Source: Bacillota bacterium
Lineage (GTDB): Bacteria > Bacillota > Sulfobacillia > Sulfobacillales > Sulfobacillaceae
Assembly (NCBI GenBank): GCA_021797515.1
Contig: JAJZZP010000075.1
Location: 1-63,940 of the forward strand
Length of the DNA stretch: 63,940 nucleotides
Reading direction: 5' to 3'
Part shown: positions 37,042-45,853 of the stretch, in pieces
Position numbering within the stretch: position 1 is the first letter of the stretch
Layout: every line of letters begins with the position of its first letter
The notes under the pieces: generated by a model
Told to the model about the DNA's origin: nothing
Databases searched by the model: none
What the model saw: only the letters and a program-made list of their open reading frames with translations
Made by a program: the position numbers and the translations under genes

Positions 37042-37302
37042 CATGTTTGCAAAATTGGGATTAATTTCATCATGCCGCCTAAGCTATCGCTGCTGATATA
37101 GGTACTCTTAACAGTCCTCTTCGGTCCCGAATTGGTCTTGTCGTTGCATCACCGTCGCCGTACTCATTGCTCCCCGAGTGCTCCGGTTTTCCCTAATTTA
37201 AGCATGCTTTCCTCCACTTAGGGACCCCTACCTGACGTATTCCTTTGTGGATGTACCGTCATTTGCCAGAATCCCTGAAATATAAACCGTAACTTTGAGC
37301 GA

Positions 37303-37331
37303 TTGACTTTTTTCGGTAAAACAGGGATGAT
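37303..37331 (+). promoter_or_regulatory. Promoter of the DUF420 gene
   Basis: TTGACT (37303-37308), a 17-base spacer and GATGAT (37326-37331), 30 bases before the ATG at 37361. The -10 is only moderately good. Confidence 0.45.
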
Positions 37332-37360
37332 CACGCCAAACACGGGGAGGGAGCCACATT

Positions 37361-37837
37361 ATGCGTGCAGATGCCATATGGGGAGCCGTCAACGAGGGAT
37401 TAATGATTATTAGCGCAATATCTGTCGCATTTGGCTGGTATTTTATTCGTCACAAGCAAGTGACGATACACCGGCGTTTTATGCTGACTGCGGCTACCTT
37501 CGGCGCTCTCTTTTTTGTGAGTTACTTGTTGAATACTTTTTTGGTGGGGGACACGTTTTACGGGGGGCCCAAAGCCTATGCAGCAAGCTACCAAATCTTT
37601 TTGCTGATCCATGTTGTGTTGGCCACCGCGGCAGGGGTTATGGGCGTGATTACATTGCGCTATGCACTGCAATCCCGGTTTAGCACCCATCGCAAGATAG
37701 CTCCTTGGACCGCCACTATGTGGCTTATCGCTGCGGTTACCGGATTGGCTGTGTTTTTGCTATTGTTTGTTATTTTTACCCCCGGGCCAACAACCACCAG
37801 CCTGCTGCAAATTTTGACCGGACATGCCACCCACTAA
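37361..37837 (+). CDS. DUF420 membrane protein
   Basis: A 158-residue protein with four membrane helices and conserved histidines (RHKQVTIHRRFM, LIHVVLA, STHRKIAPWT) typical of DUF420 (YozB/CtaM-like). In Bacillota such proteins accompany haem-copper oxidases; CtaM/CtaG relatives help mature cytochrome c oxidase. No oxidase gene is in the window, so a link to respiration is inferred from the family. GGGGAGGGAG stands before the ATG. It ends 19 bases before the esterase start and is probably cotranscribed with it. Confidence 0.82.
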   Translation: MRADAIWGAVNEGLMIISAISVAFGWYFIRHKQVTIHRRFMLTAATFGALFFVSYLLNTFLVGDTFYGGPKAYAASYQIFLLIHVVLATAAGVMGVITLRYALQSRFSTHRKIAPWTATMWLIAAVTGLAVFLLLFVIFTPGPTTTSLLQILTGHATH

Positions 37838-37856
37838 ATGGGAAAGGACTGACCTT

Positions 37857-38483
37857 ATGGATCCTGTTTATCGAGTGTTAGCTCCGAAGAACGGCGGATT
37901 AAGTTGGCCCGCGATGATTCTACTCCACGGCATGGGGACCAACGAAGATGATTTATTGCCATTGAAACCCTACCTGCCGGGTGATTGGGGCTTGATCACA
38001 CTGCGCGCACCTTACGCCTTGGGCCCCCGGCAATATCAATGGTACCATTTTCAAGAATTCGGGAAACCCGAACCCACTTCTCTTTTTTCGAGCCTGAAGT
38101 TAATTGAACATTTTCTCCTGCAATTGGGTCAAGAGGTACCCGGTGTCAACCTCGGGAAATTGGTGGTGGGAGGGTTTAGCCAAGGCGCTTTGATAAGCGG
38201 TGCCTTGTTGCAGCGTACGATTGCCAGAGGTTTTGCCGGCACGGCAATCTTAAGCGGTTATCTTCCGGAAAGTGTCGGCTTAACGGAGCCGTTACATAAA
38301 TATCCGGTGTTCTGGGGCCACGGCGAAGAAGATATGGTCTTGCCTCTAGACTGGGGAAAAGACGGCGCCGCAAGATTGCGTTCTTTAGGAGCTCAGGTGA
38401 CTTTTCGTACATATCCGAAAATGGCTCATAGTGTTAACGAGGACGAGTTACGGGACTTGGCGGATTGGTTGCAGACCTTATAA
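37857..38483 (+). CDS. Phospholipase/carboxylesterase (abhydrolase_2, YpfH-like)
   Basis: A 208-residue alpha/beta hydrolase. It has the oxyanion loop LLHGMGTNEDD, the nucleophile elbow GGFSQGA with the catalytic serine, aspartate in HGEEDMVLPL and histidine in KMAHSVNEDELRD. Family members split short-chain carboxyl esters or lysophospholipids in the cytosol. The ATG at 37857 is used; the upstream ATG at 37824 lies inside the DUF420 gene. The start has only a modest ribosome binding site. Confidence 0.86.
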   Translation: MDPVYRVLAPKNGGLSWPAMILLHGMGTNEDDLLPLKPYLPGDWGLITLRAPYALGPRQYQWYHFQEFGKPEPTSLFSSLKLIEHFLLQLGQEVPGVNLGKLVVGGFSQGALISGALLQRTIARGFAGTAILSGYLPESVGLTEPLHKYPVFWGHGEEDMVLPLDWGKDGAARLRSLGAQVTFRTYPKMAHSVNEDELRDLADWLQTL

Positions 38484-38742
38484 CCCCTTTTTTGATAAAC
38501 GCGGTTCGGGCAATCGGATCTTGGGTAATGCATTGGCGCGGCGCGGCGCATTTTGGGTGGAAGAAGGCGAACGGTCATCGACCACCAAAGAGTCGTCACG
38601 GGATTTCCCCAACCGAGCCGCGCCTTAAAAACGATGGTGAGTCCCTCGGCCATAATCGCACGCCGCTTTTTGGCATCCCTCTGGATTGGACTGCAGACAC
38701 AGTGAAAGTGCTCTATCATACAATACGGAACATTTGTTTAGG

Positions 38743-39882
38743 TTACGAAGGTGCGCGGTAATATTGTTGCAAAATGGCTTCCACCTCAGGACGAATTGCG
38801 ACTGGGGGCAAATTGCCTCCCGCACCTAAAGTGGTCCGGATCCTAGTGCCAGACAGCACTTCATGATCAACGGCGTCATGGGGACAACTTCTGGCTGTGG
38901 CCATCTGCTGGCAGCGATGACAATAAAATGCGGGGTCGGCGGTGATAATGCTAATTCCCAATTCGGCTTGGTTAAAGCGTTCAAAGATTTTTTGGCTGGC
39001 TTCGGGATCATAGAAGTTGCCGACCCCCGCATGATCTCTGCCTACAATAAAGTGGGTGATGCCGTAGTTTTTACGGCACAAAGCGTGAAAGACAGCTTCC
39101 CGCGGTCCCGCGTAACGCATCGGGGCGGGAAATCCGGCTAACAAGGTGCGATCCTTGGGAAAATATTGATCCAGCAGCGCGTGGTAGGCTTGCCACCGCA
39201 CTTCAAGAGGCACATCATCTGATTTGGTATATCCGACGAGAGGATGCAGGATCAGGGCATCATGCGTTTCCAACGCCACTTTTTGAATATATTCATGAGC
39301 GCGGTGAAGCGGGTTGCGCGTTTGAAAACCGACGACTTGACGCCAACCCCGTTGCTGGATCATGGTTCGAGTTTCCAGGGGGGTAAGAACCGGGGACACG
39401 GGAAATTCAGGCCATTTAATCAAGGTAACCGACCCGGCAACACGCACCGGACTCGATTGAAGAAGGCGCTCCACTCCCGGATGTTGTCGATTTGTGGTTC
39501 CATACAGCATCACCGCTTCGTCTTGCGGATCCAGCCAAAACACATCCTCAACGCTAATCATCGCCACGGTCGTGTTCTGGTACACCAGACGGGCGACCTC
39601 CGTTTTTCTCAAAGAAGCCGCCAATTGAGGCTCAATGCTGAGGGTAATCGGAATAGACCAGGGGGCACCCGATGGCAGGTGCCATCGTTCCAGCACCGAT
39701 TTGGCTGCGAGGCGTCCTTGAAATCCCGTTACCGGGGCGTAAACACCAGTGGCCAGGCAGAAGGCATCGGCCCATTCGATGGGGCCTAACGGAATCGCCG
39801 GATATTTTTGCAGCCAGGTCACGATGGCGTCGCACATTGGGTACGGGAGGATCCGACTTTGTTCTAAAGATGCAGTCCGCAT
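38743..39882 (-). CDS. sat: Sulfate adenylyltransferase (ATP sulfurylase)
   Basis: A 379-residue monofunctional Sat/MET3-type enzyme that makes adenosine 5'-phosphosulfate from sulfate and ATP, or runs in reverse in sulfur oxidisers. Key motifs are QTRNPLHRAHE (the QxRNP and HxxH nucleotide site), GYTKSDDVP, LAGFPAPMRYAGPREAVFHAL and FIVGRDHAGVGNFYD. The zinc-type cluster CHRCQ...C of bacterial Sat is visible near the C-terminus. No APS kinase domain. It overlaps cysH by 19 bases, so both serve assimilation. Confidence 0.95.
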   Translation of the reverse strand: MRTASLEQSRILPYPMCDAIVTWLQKYPAIPLGPIEWADAFCLATGVYAPVTGFQGRLAAKSVLERWHLPSGAPWSIPITLSIEPQLAASLRKTEVARLVYQNTTVAMISVEDVFWLDPQDEAVMLYGTTNRQHPGVERLLQSSPVRVAGSVTLIKWPEFPVSPVLTPLETRTMIQQRGWRQVVGFQTRNPLHRAHEYIQKVALETHDALILHPLVGYTKSDDVPLEVRWQAYHALLDQYFPKDRTLLAGFPAPMRYAGPREAVFHALCRKNYGITHFIVGRDHAGVGNFYDPEASQKIFERFNQAELGISIITADPAFYCHRCQQMATARSCPHDAVDHEVLSGTRIRTTLGAGGNLPPVAIRPEVEAILQQYYRAPS

Positions 39883-40583
39883 TCGGTTTTCTCCTTTCCC
39901 TGCCAGCGTCCGGACCTGGGGTCGTGGTCATCGATGACCGGTTGCGTACACGGCTGACAGCCAATACTGGGATATCCCTGAAGATGAAGGGGGTTAAATG
40001 GAACACGGTGACGCTCCAAATAATCGAAGACGTCGGTATAGGTCCACGGTGCCAACGGGTTGGCTTTGACCAGGTTGTGCGCAGAATCCCAGCCGATGAG
40101 AGGAGCGTGGCGTCGGTGGACCGTTTGATCCCGGCGGATGCCTGTCATCCAAGCCTGATATCCTACCAGATGGCGAGACAAGGGGTCGACTTTTCTTAGC
40201 CGGCAACAGGTGTCTGGGTCCCGTTCCCATAAATTTGTTCCCAACTGCAGCGCCTGTTGAGACACGTCTAGCTTAGGCGTTGCCCGGTGGACCTGAATCC
40301 CGTATTTCTTTTGCACTTCATCAATGAGGTCATAGGTTTGGGGAAATAAGAGACCGGTGTCCAAGCAAAAGACGTCTATCGGAGCGGCGCCGCTTTGGAT
40401 CCACATGTCGAGCAGCACCATGTCTTCTGCGCCAAAACTGGATGCCAGAGTAAGTTTTGGCGCAAATGCCCGTACCATCCAAATTATGCGATCTAATGTT
40501 GTCATCAGGTCCAACTGTGCATTGATAGGGTCAAAAGCGCCTGGCACATCCCATGGGGGCTCAGGCAGCCGCAACAATTCCAT
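39864..40583 (-). CDS. cysH: Adenylyl-sulfate/PAPS reductase (CysH)
   Basis: A 239-residue reductase that turns activated sulfate into sulfite with thioredoxin. It shows the PP-loop-like ASSFGAEDMVLLDM, VFCLDTGLLFPQTY, the paired cysteines in DTCCRLRKVDPL and GCQPCTQ that bind a 4Fe-4S cluster, and the C-terminal catalytic cysteine in KTECGLHL. The cysteine pairs indicate an APS reductase rather than the cluster-free PAPS type, and no APS kinase is nearby. It is the first gene of the cysH-sat operon. No CysJI or siroheme genes are in the window. Confidence 0.93.
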   Translation of the reverse strand: MELLRLPEPPWDVPGAFDPINAQLDLMTTLDRIIWMVRAFAPKLTLASSFGAEDMVLLDMWIQSGAAPIDVFCLDTGLLFPQTYDLIDEVQKKYGIQVHRATPKLDVSQQALQLGTNLWERDPDTCCRLRKVDPLSRHLVGYQAWMTGIRRDQTVHRRHAPLIGWDSAHNLVKANPLAPWTYTDVFDYLERHRVPFNPLHLQGYPSIGCQPCTQPVIDDHDPRSGRWQGKEKTECGLHL

Positions 40584-40718
40584 CTAGTGAAACCTCCTCT
40601 GAACCAATGTCATCAATACCCTATGGAAAACGTCGTGATTGGTGCCTGAGAAAAATTGTGTGGCACCGGGAGTTTTCAGGTACAATGGTTGCTTGTAAAA
40701 ACGTAAGGAGGTGTACAA

Positions 40719-41909
40719 TTGCGGCGTGCCAATCCGCGAAAACTGTTGCGCACTATGATCCTAGCGGTATTGGTGCTGGGAGCAGTGATTGTTCTCCCCC
40801 GATGTCTAGCCTGGCATTTGAGTGAACAACGTCTGGTTATACCCTCATCAGTGTCATTGCCGAAAGCGGCATTGCCATTTGTTACTGAGGCCGGCAGCGC
40901 GCAGGTAGAAGTGAGCGGAGGCCCGGTCCTTTACGCTCACAACCCCAATATCGAGCGTCCTATCGCTTCTACCACAAAGATTATGACGGCGTACCTCGTC
41001 CTTCACACGCGATCAATGCCTTTACAACGTGTGGTGACGATTACTCCGGTTGAAGTCAACAACGACCGTCGAGGAATTCTGAAATCGGATAGTGAAGTTC
41101 CTTTGGCAGTGGGGCAGCGCGTCACGGTAGAAGACTTGCTGTGGGCTCTCATGCTGCCGTCGGCCGATGATTCGGCATGGGTGCTGGCCCGCACCATGTC
41201 GGGCAATCCCAACACATTCGTGGCTTTGATGAATCGCACGGCCCAGGAGCTGGGCATGAGGCGCACGCATTATGTAGACCCTGACGGCGTCAATCACCAA
41301 GGGTACTCCACAGCCAGAGACTTGCTCAAATTAACCACAGTCGCAATGAAAAATGCGGAATTTCGCCATTTAGTGGGGACTGCCCAACATACCACAGCCA
41401 GCTTCGGAACACTGCTCAACTTGAACCAGCTGCTGGGCCATTATCCTGGAGCCATTGGGGTTAAGACAGGATGGACACCATGGGCGGGAAGTTGTCTGGT
41501 CTTTGCCGATCAGCGTGAACTCCATCATAGGAGTGTCACTCTTTATGGCGTGGTACTGGGAGAGCCATCGTTCAACCCTATGTTTAGCGACGTCAGACGA
41601 CTATTGAACACCGCATTTTCTCTGCCTTACCAACCATTGGCGACGGCTCGAAGTGTGGTGGCACGGCAAACCGTTGGCGGTTTTGGGGCGCCGAAGGTGT
41701 TAACCTTTTCTGTTAAGTCCAGTTTGGGGGCTTTTGCTACCGGGGGGCATGCTGACATTCAATGGCAGTGGTTCTCGAAAACCAGCTGGACCAAAGGGGA
41801 GGTCGTGGGAAGGTGTCGGGTGACGCAAACCGGGTGGCAGAGCGATGGACCCTGGGTTTCGATTGTGGCCGACCAAAGTTACAAAGTTCCTTGGTGGGGC
41901 GGCTTCTGA
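40719..41909 (+). CDS. D-alanyl-D-alanine carboxypeptidase (DacF-like), variant SxN motif
   Basis: A 396-residue serine peptidase of the PBP5/DacF family acting on peptidoglycan outside the membrane. One N-terminal helix (about residues 11-28), catalytic STTK (84-87) and KTG (249-251) are present. The middle motif reads SAD (148-150), where almost all family members have SxN. The C-terminal 100 residues form a beta domain. The start is the TTG at 40719 behind AAGGAGGTG (40705-40713). Its 3' end overlaps by 31 bases the 3' end of the convergent paralogue 41879-42859. Confidence 0.88.
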   Translation: MRRANPRKLLRTMILAVLVLGAVIVLPRCLAWHLSEQRLVIPSSVSLPKAALPFVTEAGSAQVEVSGGPVLYAHNPNIERPIASTTKIMTAYLVLHTRSMPLQRVVTITPVEVNNDRRGILKSDSEVPLAVGQRVTVEDLLWALMLPSADDSAWVLARTMSGNPNTFVALMNRTAQELGMRRTHYVDPDGVNHQGYSTARDLLKLTTVAMKNAEFRHLVGTAQHTTASFGTLLNLNQLLGHYPGAIGVKTGWTPWAGSCLVFADQRELHHRSVTLYGVVLGEPSFNPMFSDVRRLLNTAFSLPYQPLATARSVVARQTVGGFGAPKVLTFSVKSSLGAFATGGHADIQWQWFSKTSWTKGEVVGRCRVTQTGWQSDGPWVSIVADQSYKVPWWGGF

Positions 41910-42859
41910 TCCAGCTGTGCCACCCGGGAAAATCCCCACTGGAGAATCTTTTCGGCGTCGGTGTACTCAGGAGGGAACCCCATCTGACCATGCAAGATGA
42001 CTCCCAGCAGGGTGACTTTGTGTCCGTCAACGGAGCGGGTGGCAGCAAACACTAAATTAAATCCTGCTTGGGTGGTCCACCCGGTCTTCACCCCAATTAC
42101 GGTCGGGTCGAGAAATAACAAGCCGTTTAGGTTGCGCAATACGGGATTGTGAGGAATGCTCGCTTCCCGGGTGTCAACAATGGTACGGAACAACGGATTT
42201 TGCATATCTTGCTCGGCGATGATGGATAAATCCCAAGCGGTGCCGACCGAATTGGGGGACAATCCGTCGGGATCCGCATAATGGGTTCCCTTCATTCCCA
42301 ATGCTTGAGCCTCATGGTTCATTTCTGCGACAAAATTCGCCGTGTGCCCTCCCATCGTTTCAGCTAGTTCCACGGCGGAATCATTGGCAGACGCCATCAT
42401 TAAGCCATATAACAATTGCTTGACGGTAAAAGTTTCTCCGGGCGCCATGTTCATGTCCGATCCGGTGGTACCTGCTGCAGTTGGGGAAATGGTGACGATT
42501 CGGTTCAAGGGCAACTGGTGCAGCGCAAGGTAAATGGTCATCAATTTGGTCGTAGAGGCTAAGGGACCGGGCTGGTGCGGGTGCAACTGCCATAGTAGTT
42601 GATGGGTGTTCAAATTCCAGAGAATTCCCGAGGACTCGCCAATGGAGAACGGCAGCGAGGGCAGTGCAGCAGAAACAGGCAACGGATTCATCAGGACCGG
42701 GGGCATCAAGGTCTTGGTTTCGGCTAGTTTGGGATGATGAATTTTGGAATGCTGCACACTGTGATTGATCCAGGCTGAGGCCAGCAACAAAAGAATGAGC
42801 ACAATGATACCGATTGGTGCAGGTCGTTCACGTTTCCTGGGGGAAGGTTTGGATAGCAC
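41879..42859 (-). CDS. D-alanyl-D-alanine carboxypeptidase (DacF-like)
   Basis: A 326-residue paralogue of the neighbouring carboxypeptidase, with an N-terminal helix (about residues 16-32), catalytic STTK (102-105), canonical SAN (157-159) and KTG (258-260). It lacks the long C-terminal beta domain of its neighbour. It trims the fifth D-alanine of peptidoglycan stem peptides. The two genes converge and share 31 bases. The MntR-type regulator gene lies 60 bases upstream on the same strand and could be in the same transcript. Confidence 0.9.
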   Translation of the reverse strand: MLSKPSPRKRERPAPIGIIVLILLLLASAWINHSVQHSKIHHPKLAETKTLMPPVLMNPLPVSAALPSLPFSIGESSGILWNLNTHQLLWQLHPHQPGPLASTTKLMTIYLALHQLPLNRIVTISPTAAGTTGSDMNMAPGETFTVKQLLYGLMMASANDSAVELAETMGGHTANFVAEMNHEAQALGMKGTHYADPDGLSPNSVGTAWDLSIIAEQDMQNPLFRTIVDTREASIPHNPVLRNLNGLLFLDPTVIGVKTGWTTQAGFNLVFAATRSVDGHKVTLLGVILHGQMGFPPEYTDAEKILQWGFSRVAQLDQKPPHQGTL

Positions 42860-42919
42860 TGCTCGTCCGACCTTTCAAAGGGAATAACCATATATTATCA
42901 GATGATGCAATAAAGCGGT

Positions 42920-43339
42920 TTATTTTGCTTCGGGAAGGTTTTGAATAAAATGTTGCCACCAGGTTGGATTCTCATCGATATAATGCACTAACGCTGTCAA
43001 TTGTTCTAAGGTGTAGGCACTGAAGTGGTGTTCAATCCCTTCAACATCCCGGTAAACCATTTGCGGATCGGATACTCCTAAGTGCTGCAAGAACCGTTCC
43101 AAGGTTTGGTGTCTGACCAACAACCGCTGTCCTTGGCGAATACCTTGGGCAGTAAGGGCCATGCCCCGGTAGCGCTCTAGTTCCAGGAGGCCTTCGGCAT
43201 TTAAACGGCGCAACATCTTGCTGACCGAGGCCTGACTAATATGAAGGCGTTCAGCAATATCGGTCACTCGAGCATAGCCCTTTTCCTGGGTCAAGAGCCA
43301 AATGGCTTCGACGTAATCTTCCTGGCTCGGAGTTGACAT
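42920..43339 (-). CDS. mntR: MntR/DtxR-family metal-dependent regulator
   Basis: A 139-residue DNA-binding protein: winged helix ARVTDIAERLHISQASVSKML (about residues 22-42) and the dimerisation/metal domain with DVEGIEHHFSAYTLEQL, containing the Glu/His ligands (E...H...) of MntR. Like MntR it has no SH3 domain. It would repress manganese or iron uptake genes; none is in the window. The name mntR is given by resemblance in length and the EGIEHH pattern. Confidence 0.82.
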   Translation of the reverse strand: MSTPSQEDYVEAIWLLTQEKGYARVTDIAERLHISQASVSKMLRRLNAEGLLELERYRGMALTAQGIRQGQRLLVRHQTLERFLQHLGVSDPQMVYRDVEGIEHHFSAYTLEQLTALVHYIDENPTWWQHFIQNLPEAK

Positions 43340-43492
43340 CGCGTGTCGCTCCTTTCATTTCGGTCCACTGCTAGGCCCATCATCTGGTGAGGCCGAAATA
43401 TTGACCTACCGCTATATCCAATCCAAACAGCGCCCATATATCATTGTATGCAACCCAGGAAGAAATAGGTCGCAGACTGCCGGTGCGGCCTA

Positions 43493-43531
43493 GACACGAG
43501 AACTCCCCAAACCGTAGGGAGTTCTCGTGTC
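43493..43531. terminator. 15-bp perfect hairpin after the sugar ABC operon
   Basis: GACACGAGAACTCCC (43493-43507) pairs perfectly with GGGAGTTCTCGTGTC (43517-43531) across a 9-base loop. It lies 17 bases after the stop of the last permease gene. There is no clear T-run, so it may act as an RNA 3' stabiliser or a factor-dependent terminator. Confidence 0.6.
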
Positions 43532-43547
43532 AAACTATAGGATAACC

Positions 43548-44444
43548 CTATCCTTTGACTCCGCCAGTGGCGGCGTAAGCCCCGGCCAGGAACTGACGCT
43601 GAGCGACCAGGAATAAAATCATGACGGGCAGGGTAGTAAAGACCACGGCGGCGCTTAACCCAGTCCAATCGGTTCCGTTGGTTCCCAAGAAGGTGGCCAA
43701 ACCGACTTCTATGGGTTGGACACTGGGGCTTTGGGTCATGATGTATGGCCAAAGAAAGCTATTCCAAGAACCCAGGAACACGTAAAGCGCAATGGTAATT
43801 AAGGCCGGTTTGGCCATTGGCACCGCGATTTTCCAAATGAACCGGGTTTCTGTAGCGCCATCAAGCCGGGCCGCCTCGATCAGTTCTCGGGGAAAAGACA
43901 AGAAATATTGACGCAAAAGGAAAATCCCGAATACCGACGCGCTCCACGGAACAATCTGCGCCCAATAGGTGTTTAACCAGTGCAGATCGCGCAGTACGAG
44001 ATAATCGGGAATTAATAGGACCGTCTGCGGAATCATCATCATTGCGATAAATCCGGCAAAAATCGCGCTTTTTCCCCAAAATTGCATGGTACCAAAAGCG
44101 AACCCGGCCAAGATCGAGGTAATCAAAACCAATAGAGTAGTGACTCCGGCGATGAAAATGGTGTTGGCAAAATATCGCAGCCACGGCGCTTCTGACCAAG
44201 CACGGGTATAGTTTTGCCACTGCCCATGGGGCAAAAACACCGGGGGGAATTGTAAAACCTGGTTAGCACCGTTAAGGGAGGTGACAATCACCCAGTAGAA
44301 CGGAAAGAGAAAGATAATCACCAAAAAGAGCCCCAATACCCATTGCCACCAGGGCAGGCGGCGCCAGATCTTGCGATGTGGCACCGGTACCGGGGCTGGT
44401 GCTTGGTCGGGACGGTTCTCGGGGCTCTGTTTTCGTTGTAGCAT
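43548..44444 (-). CDS. Sugar ABC transporter permease, MalG type
   Basis: A 298-residue inner-membrane permease with six helices and the EAA loop ELIEAARLDGATETRFIWKIAVPMAKPAL that contacts the ATPase (about residues 195-225). It pairs with the MalF-type permease at 45854-46735. The N-terminal 30 residues are proline-rich and cytoplasmic. It is the last gene of the importer operon; no ATPase gene follows. Confidence 0.9.
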   Translation of the reverse strand: MLQRKQSPENRPDQAPAPVPVPHRKIWRRLPWWQWVLGLFLVIIFLFPFYWVIVTSLNGANQVLQFPPVFLPHGQWQNYTRAWSEAPWLRYFANTIFIAGVTTLLVLITSILAGFAFGTMQFWGKSAIFAGFIAMMMIPQTVLLIPDYLVLRDLHWLNTYWAQIVPWSASVFGIFLLRQYFLSFPRELIEAARLDGATETRFIWKIAVPMAKPALITIALYVFLGSWNSFLWPYIMTQSPSVQPIEVGLATFLGTNGTDWTGLSAAVVFTTLPVMILFLVAQRQFLAGAYAATGGVKG

Positions 44445-44473
44445 GGTACCGCCTCCCGGAAATCCTGAGTTGC

Positions 44474-45784
44474 TTATTGCGCTGAATTCACGTCACTAGT
44501 CGCTTGCGACTGTGCGGCGGCCAGTGCGGTGGCTACGGACCGGTGTCCGATGGTAGCTTCCTGGATCGCATTGGCCAAGGCCCCTATTCCCTGATCCATT
44601 CCTGCGACTGGAGGAGTAGGACGGGCATAAGCAAGTGATTCGGCGGCAATTTTTTGATAGGGATGACTGTTGAAGTACGAGGTCATTAATGGCAAGGCGG
44701 CCTTGGTGACCGGCAAATACCCGGTGTGGGTCGCCCAATATGCGGTTTGGGCCGGTTCGCTAAGCCACTTCATAAACGTCCAGGCAGCGTTTTTTTGCGC
44801 GGCGCTGGCACTCGAAAACATGACGATGTTGGTGCCTTGCATGACGTTGCCTTCCCCAGCGGGTCCTTTGGGAAAAGCGGCTACGCCCATGGTGAACTTT
44901 CCGCCGATAGCTTCTTGGTCGTAATAGTAACTAGCAATGGTAGAGAGGTCAAAGAGACCATGCTTGGCGCCCAATGCAGTTTGCCCAGGATAGCTGCTGC
45001 CAAACTTCATCGATCCATTTTGATACATGTGGACAATATAACTGAGCGCCTCTTGAGCAGCGGTGGAATCGAAATTTGGCTTGCCATTTTTCATCAGATG
45101 TCCGCCATAGGCGCGGATTAAGGAAACATAGAAGTAGGTTCCGTTGGCGGCGCCCGATGACGAGCCCGGGTCAATGCTGACGCCCCAAGTGTTGGCACTC
45201 GAAGAAGTGACGGCTTGGGCGTCGGAGGCGAATTGACTCCAGGTGGTGGGAACCGGCAAACCTCGCTGGTTGAGCCAAGTTTGGTTGTAGTACAGTACAA
45301 AGTCACTCTTGTTAAACGGCCACATCCAAATTTTGCCGTCAGGCAAAAATTGATCTTTCCAGACTCCTGACCAGATTTGTGATTTTTGTTGTGCAGTAAT
45401 CCCGTTGGAACCATTGACATAACTGTCCAAGGGGACGATGGCGCCAGAGTTAGCATACCCGGCAGCCCAGTCTTCATATGCTTGAGCGATGGTGGGCGCC
45501 TGACCCGCGGTGACAGATGCTTCAATTTTAGTTTCCAACACGGAATAGCTGGGTTCCACCTCGAGATCTACCGTAATGTTTTTGTGGCTATTTTCGAACT
45601 GAGAGACTAAAGCCTGCACCGCAGGCTTTAGGGTTCCTGAGGACATCGCTTCCATGAACGTAATGGTGACCGGACCCGATGCCTTAGGCGTGGGTGCAGT
45701 CGCTGTGGTGGAGCCACAACCTGCAGCCAGTACTCCAACTAGTGTTGACGCCATGACCAATGCGGTGGTTTTCTTCGTAGGCAT
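44474..45784 (-). CDS. Sugar ABC transporter substrate-binding lipoprotein (family 1)
   Basis: A 436-residue solute-binding protein. The lipobox LAAGC places the lipidated Cys at about residue 23; the rest is an SBP_bac_1 fold (VTITFMEAMSSGTLKPA, AYEDWAAGYANSGAIVPLD, MGVAAFPKGPAGEG, TFMKWLSEPAQTAYW). It binds an oligo- or monosaccharide, possibly glycerol phosphate-like. The ATG at 45784 has AAAGGAAGGG upstream and begins the signal peptide; a frame from 45850 adds 22 residues without support. It lies between the two permease genes. Confidence 0.9.
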   Translation of the reverse strand: MPTKKTTALVMASTLVGVLAAGCGSTTATAPTPKASGPVTITFMEAMSSGTLKPAVQALVSQFENSHKNITVDLEVEPSYSVLETKIEASVTAGQAPTIAQAYEDWAAGYANSGAIVPLDSYVNGSNGITAQQKSQIWSGVWKDQFLPDGKIWMWPFNKSDFVLYYNQTWLNQRGLPVPTTWSQFASDAQAVTSSSANTWGVSIDPGSSSGAANGTYFYVSLIRAYGGHLMKNGKPNFDSTAAQEALSYIVHMYQNGSMKFGSSYPGQTALGAKHGLFDLSTIASYYYDQEAIGGKFTMGVAAFPKGPAGEGNVMQGTNIVMFSSASAAQKNAAWTFMKWLSEPAQTAYWATHTGYLPVTKAALPLMTSYFNSHPYQKIAAESLAYARPTPPVAGMDQGIGALANAIQEATIGHRSVATALAAAQSQATSDVNSAQ

Positions 45785-45853
45785 CCTAATACCCTTCCTT
45801 TCTATTTTGCAGACTGAAGTCTGCCGAACTTGGGAATCTGCTTGAACCACTTG

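Noticed and set aside
38484-38742. Overlapping frames on both strands between esterase and sat
   Set aside because: No start signals, no family, and frames only cover the intergenic stretch by chance.
40584-40718. Possible SAM or other sulfur riboswitch before cysH
   Set aside because: Only 135 bases shared by two divergent genes, and I find no conserved riboswitch core.
43441-43752. 103-codon minus frame
   Set aside because: Overlaps the MalG-type permease in another frame and contains the 15-bp hairpin.
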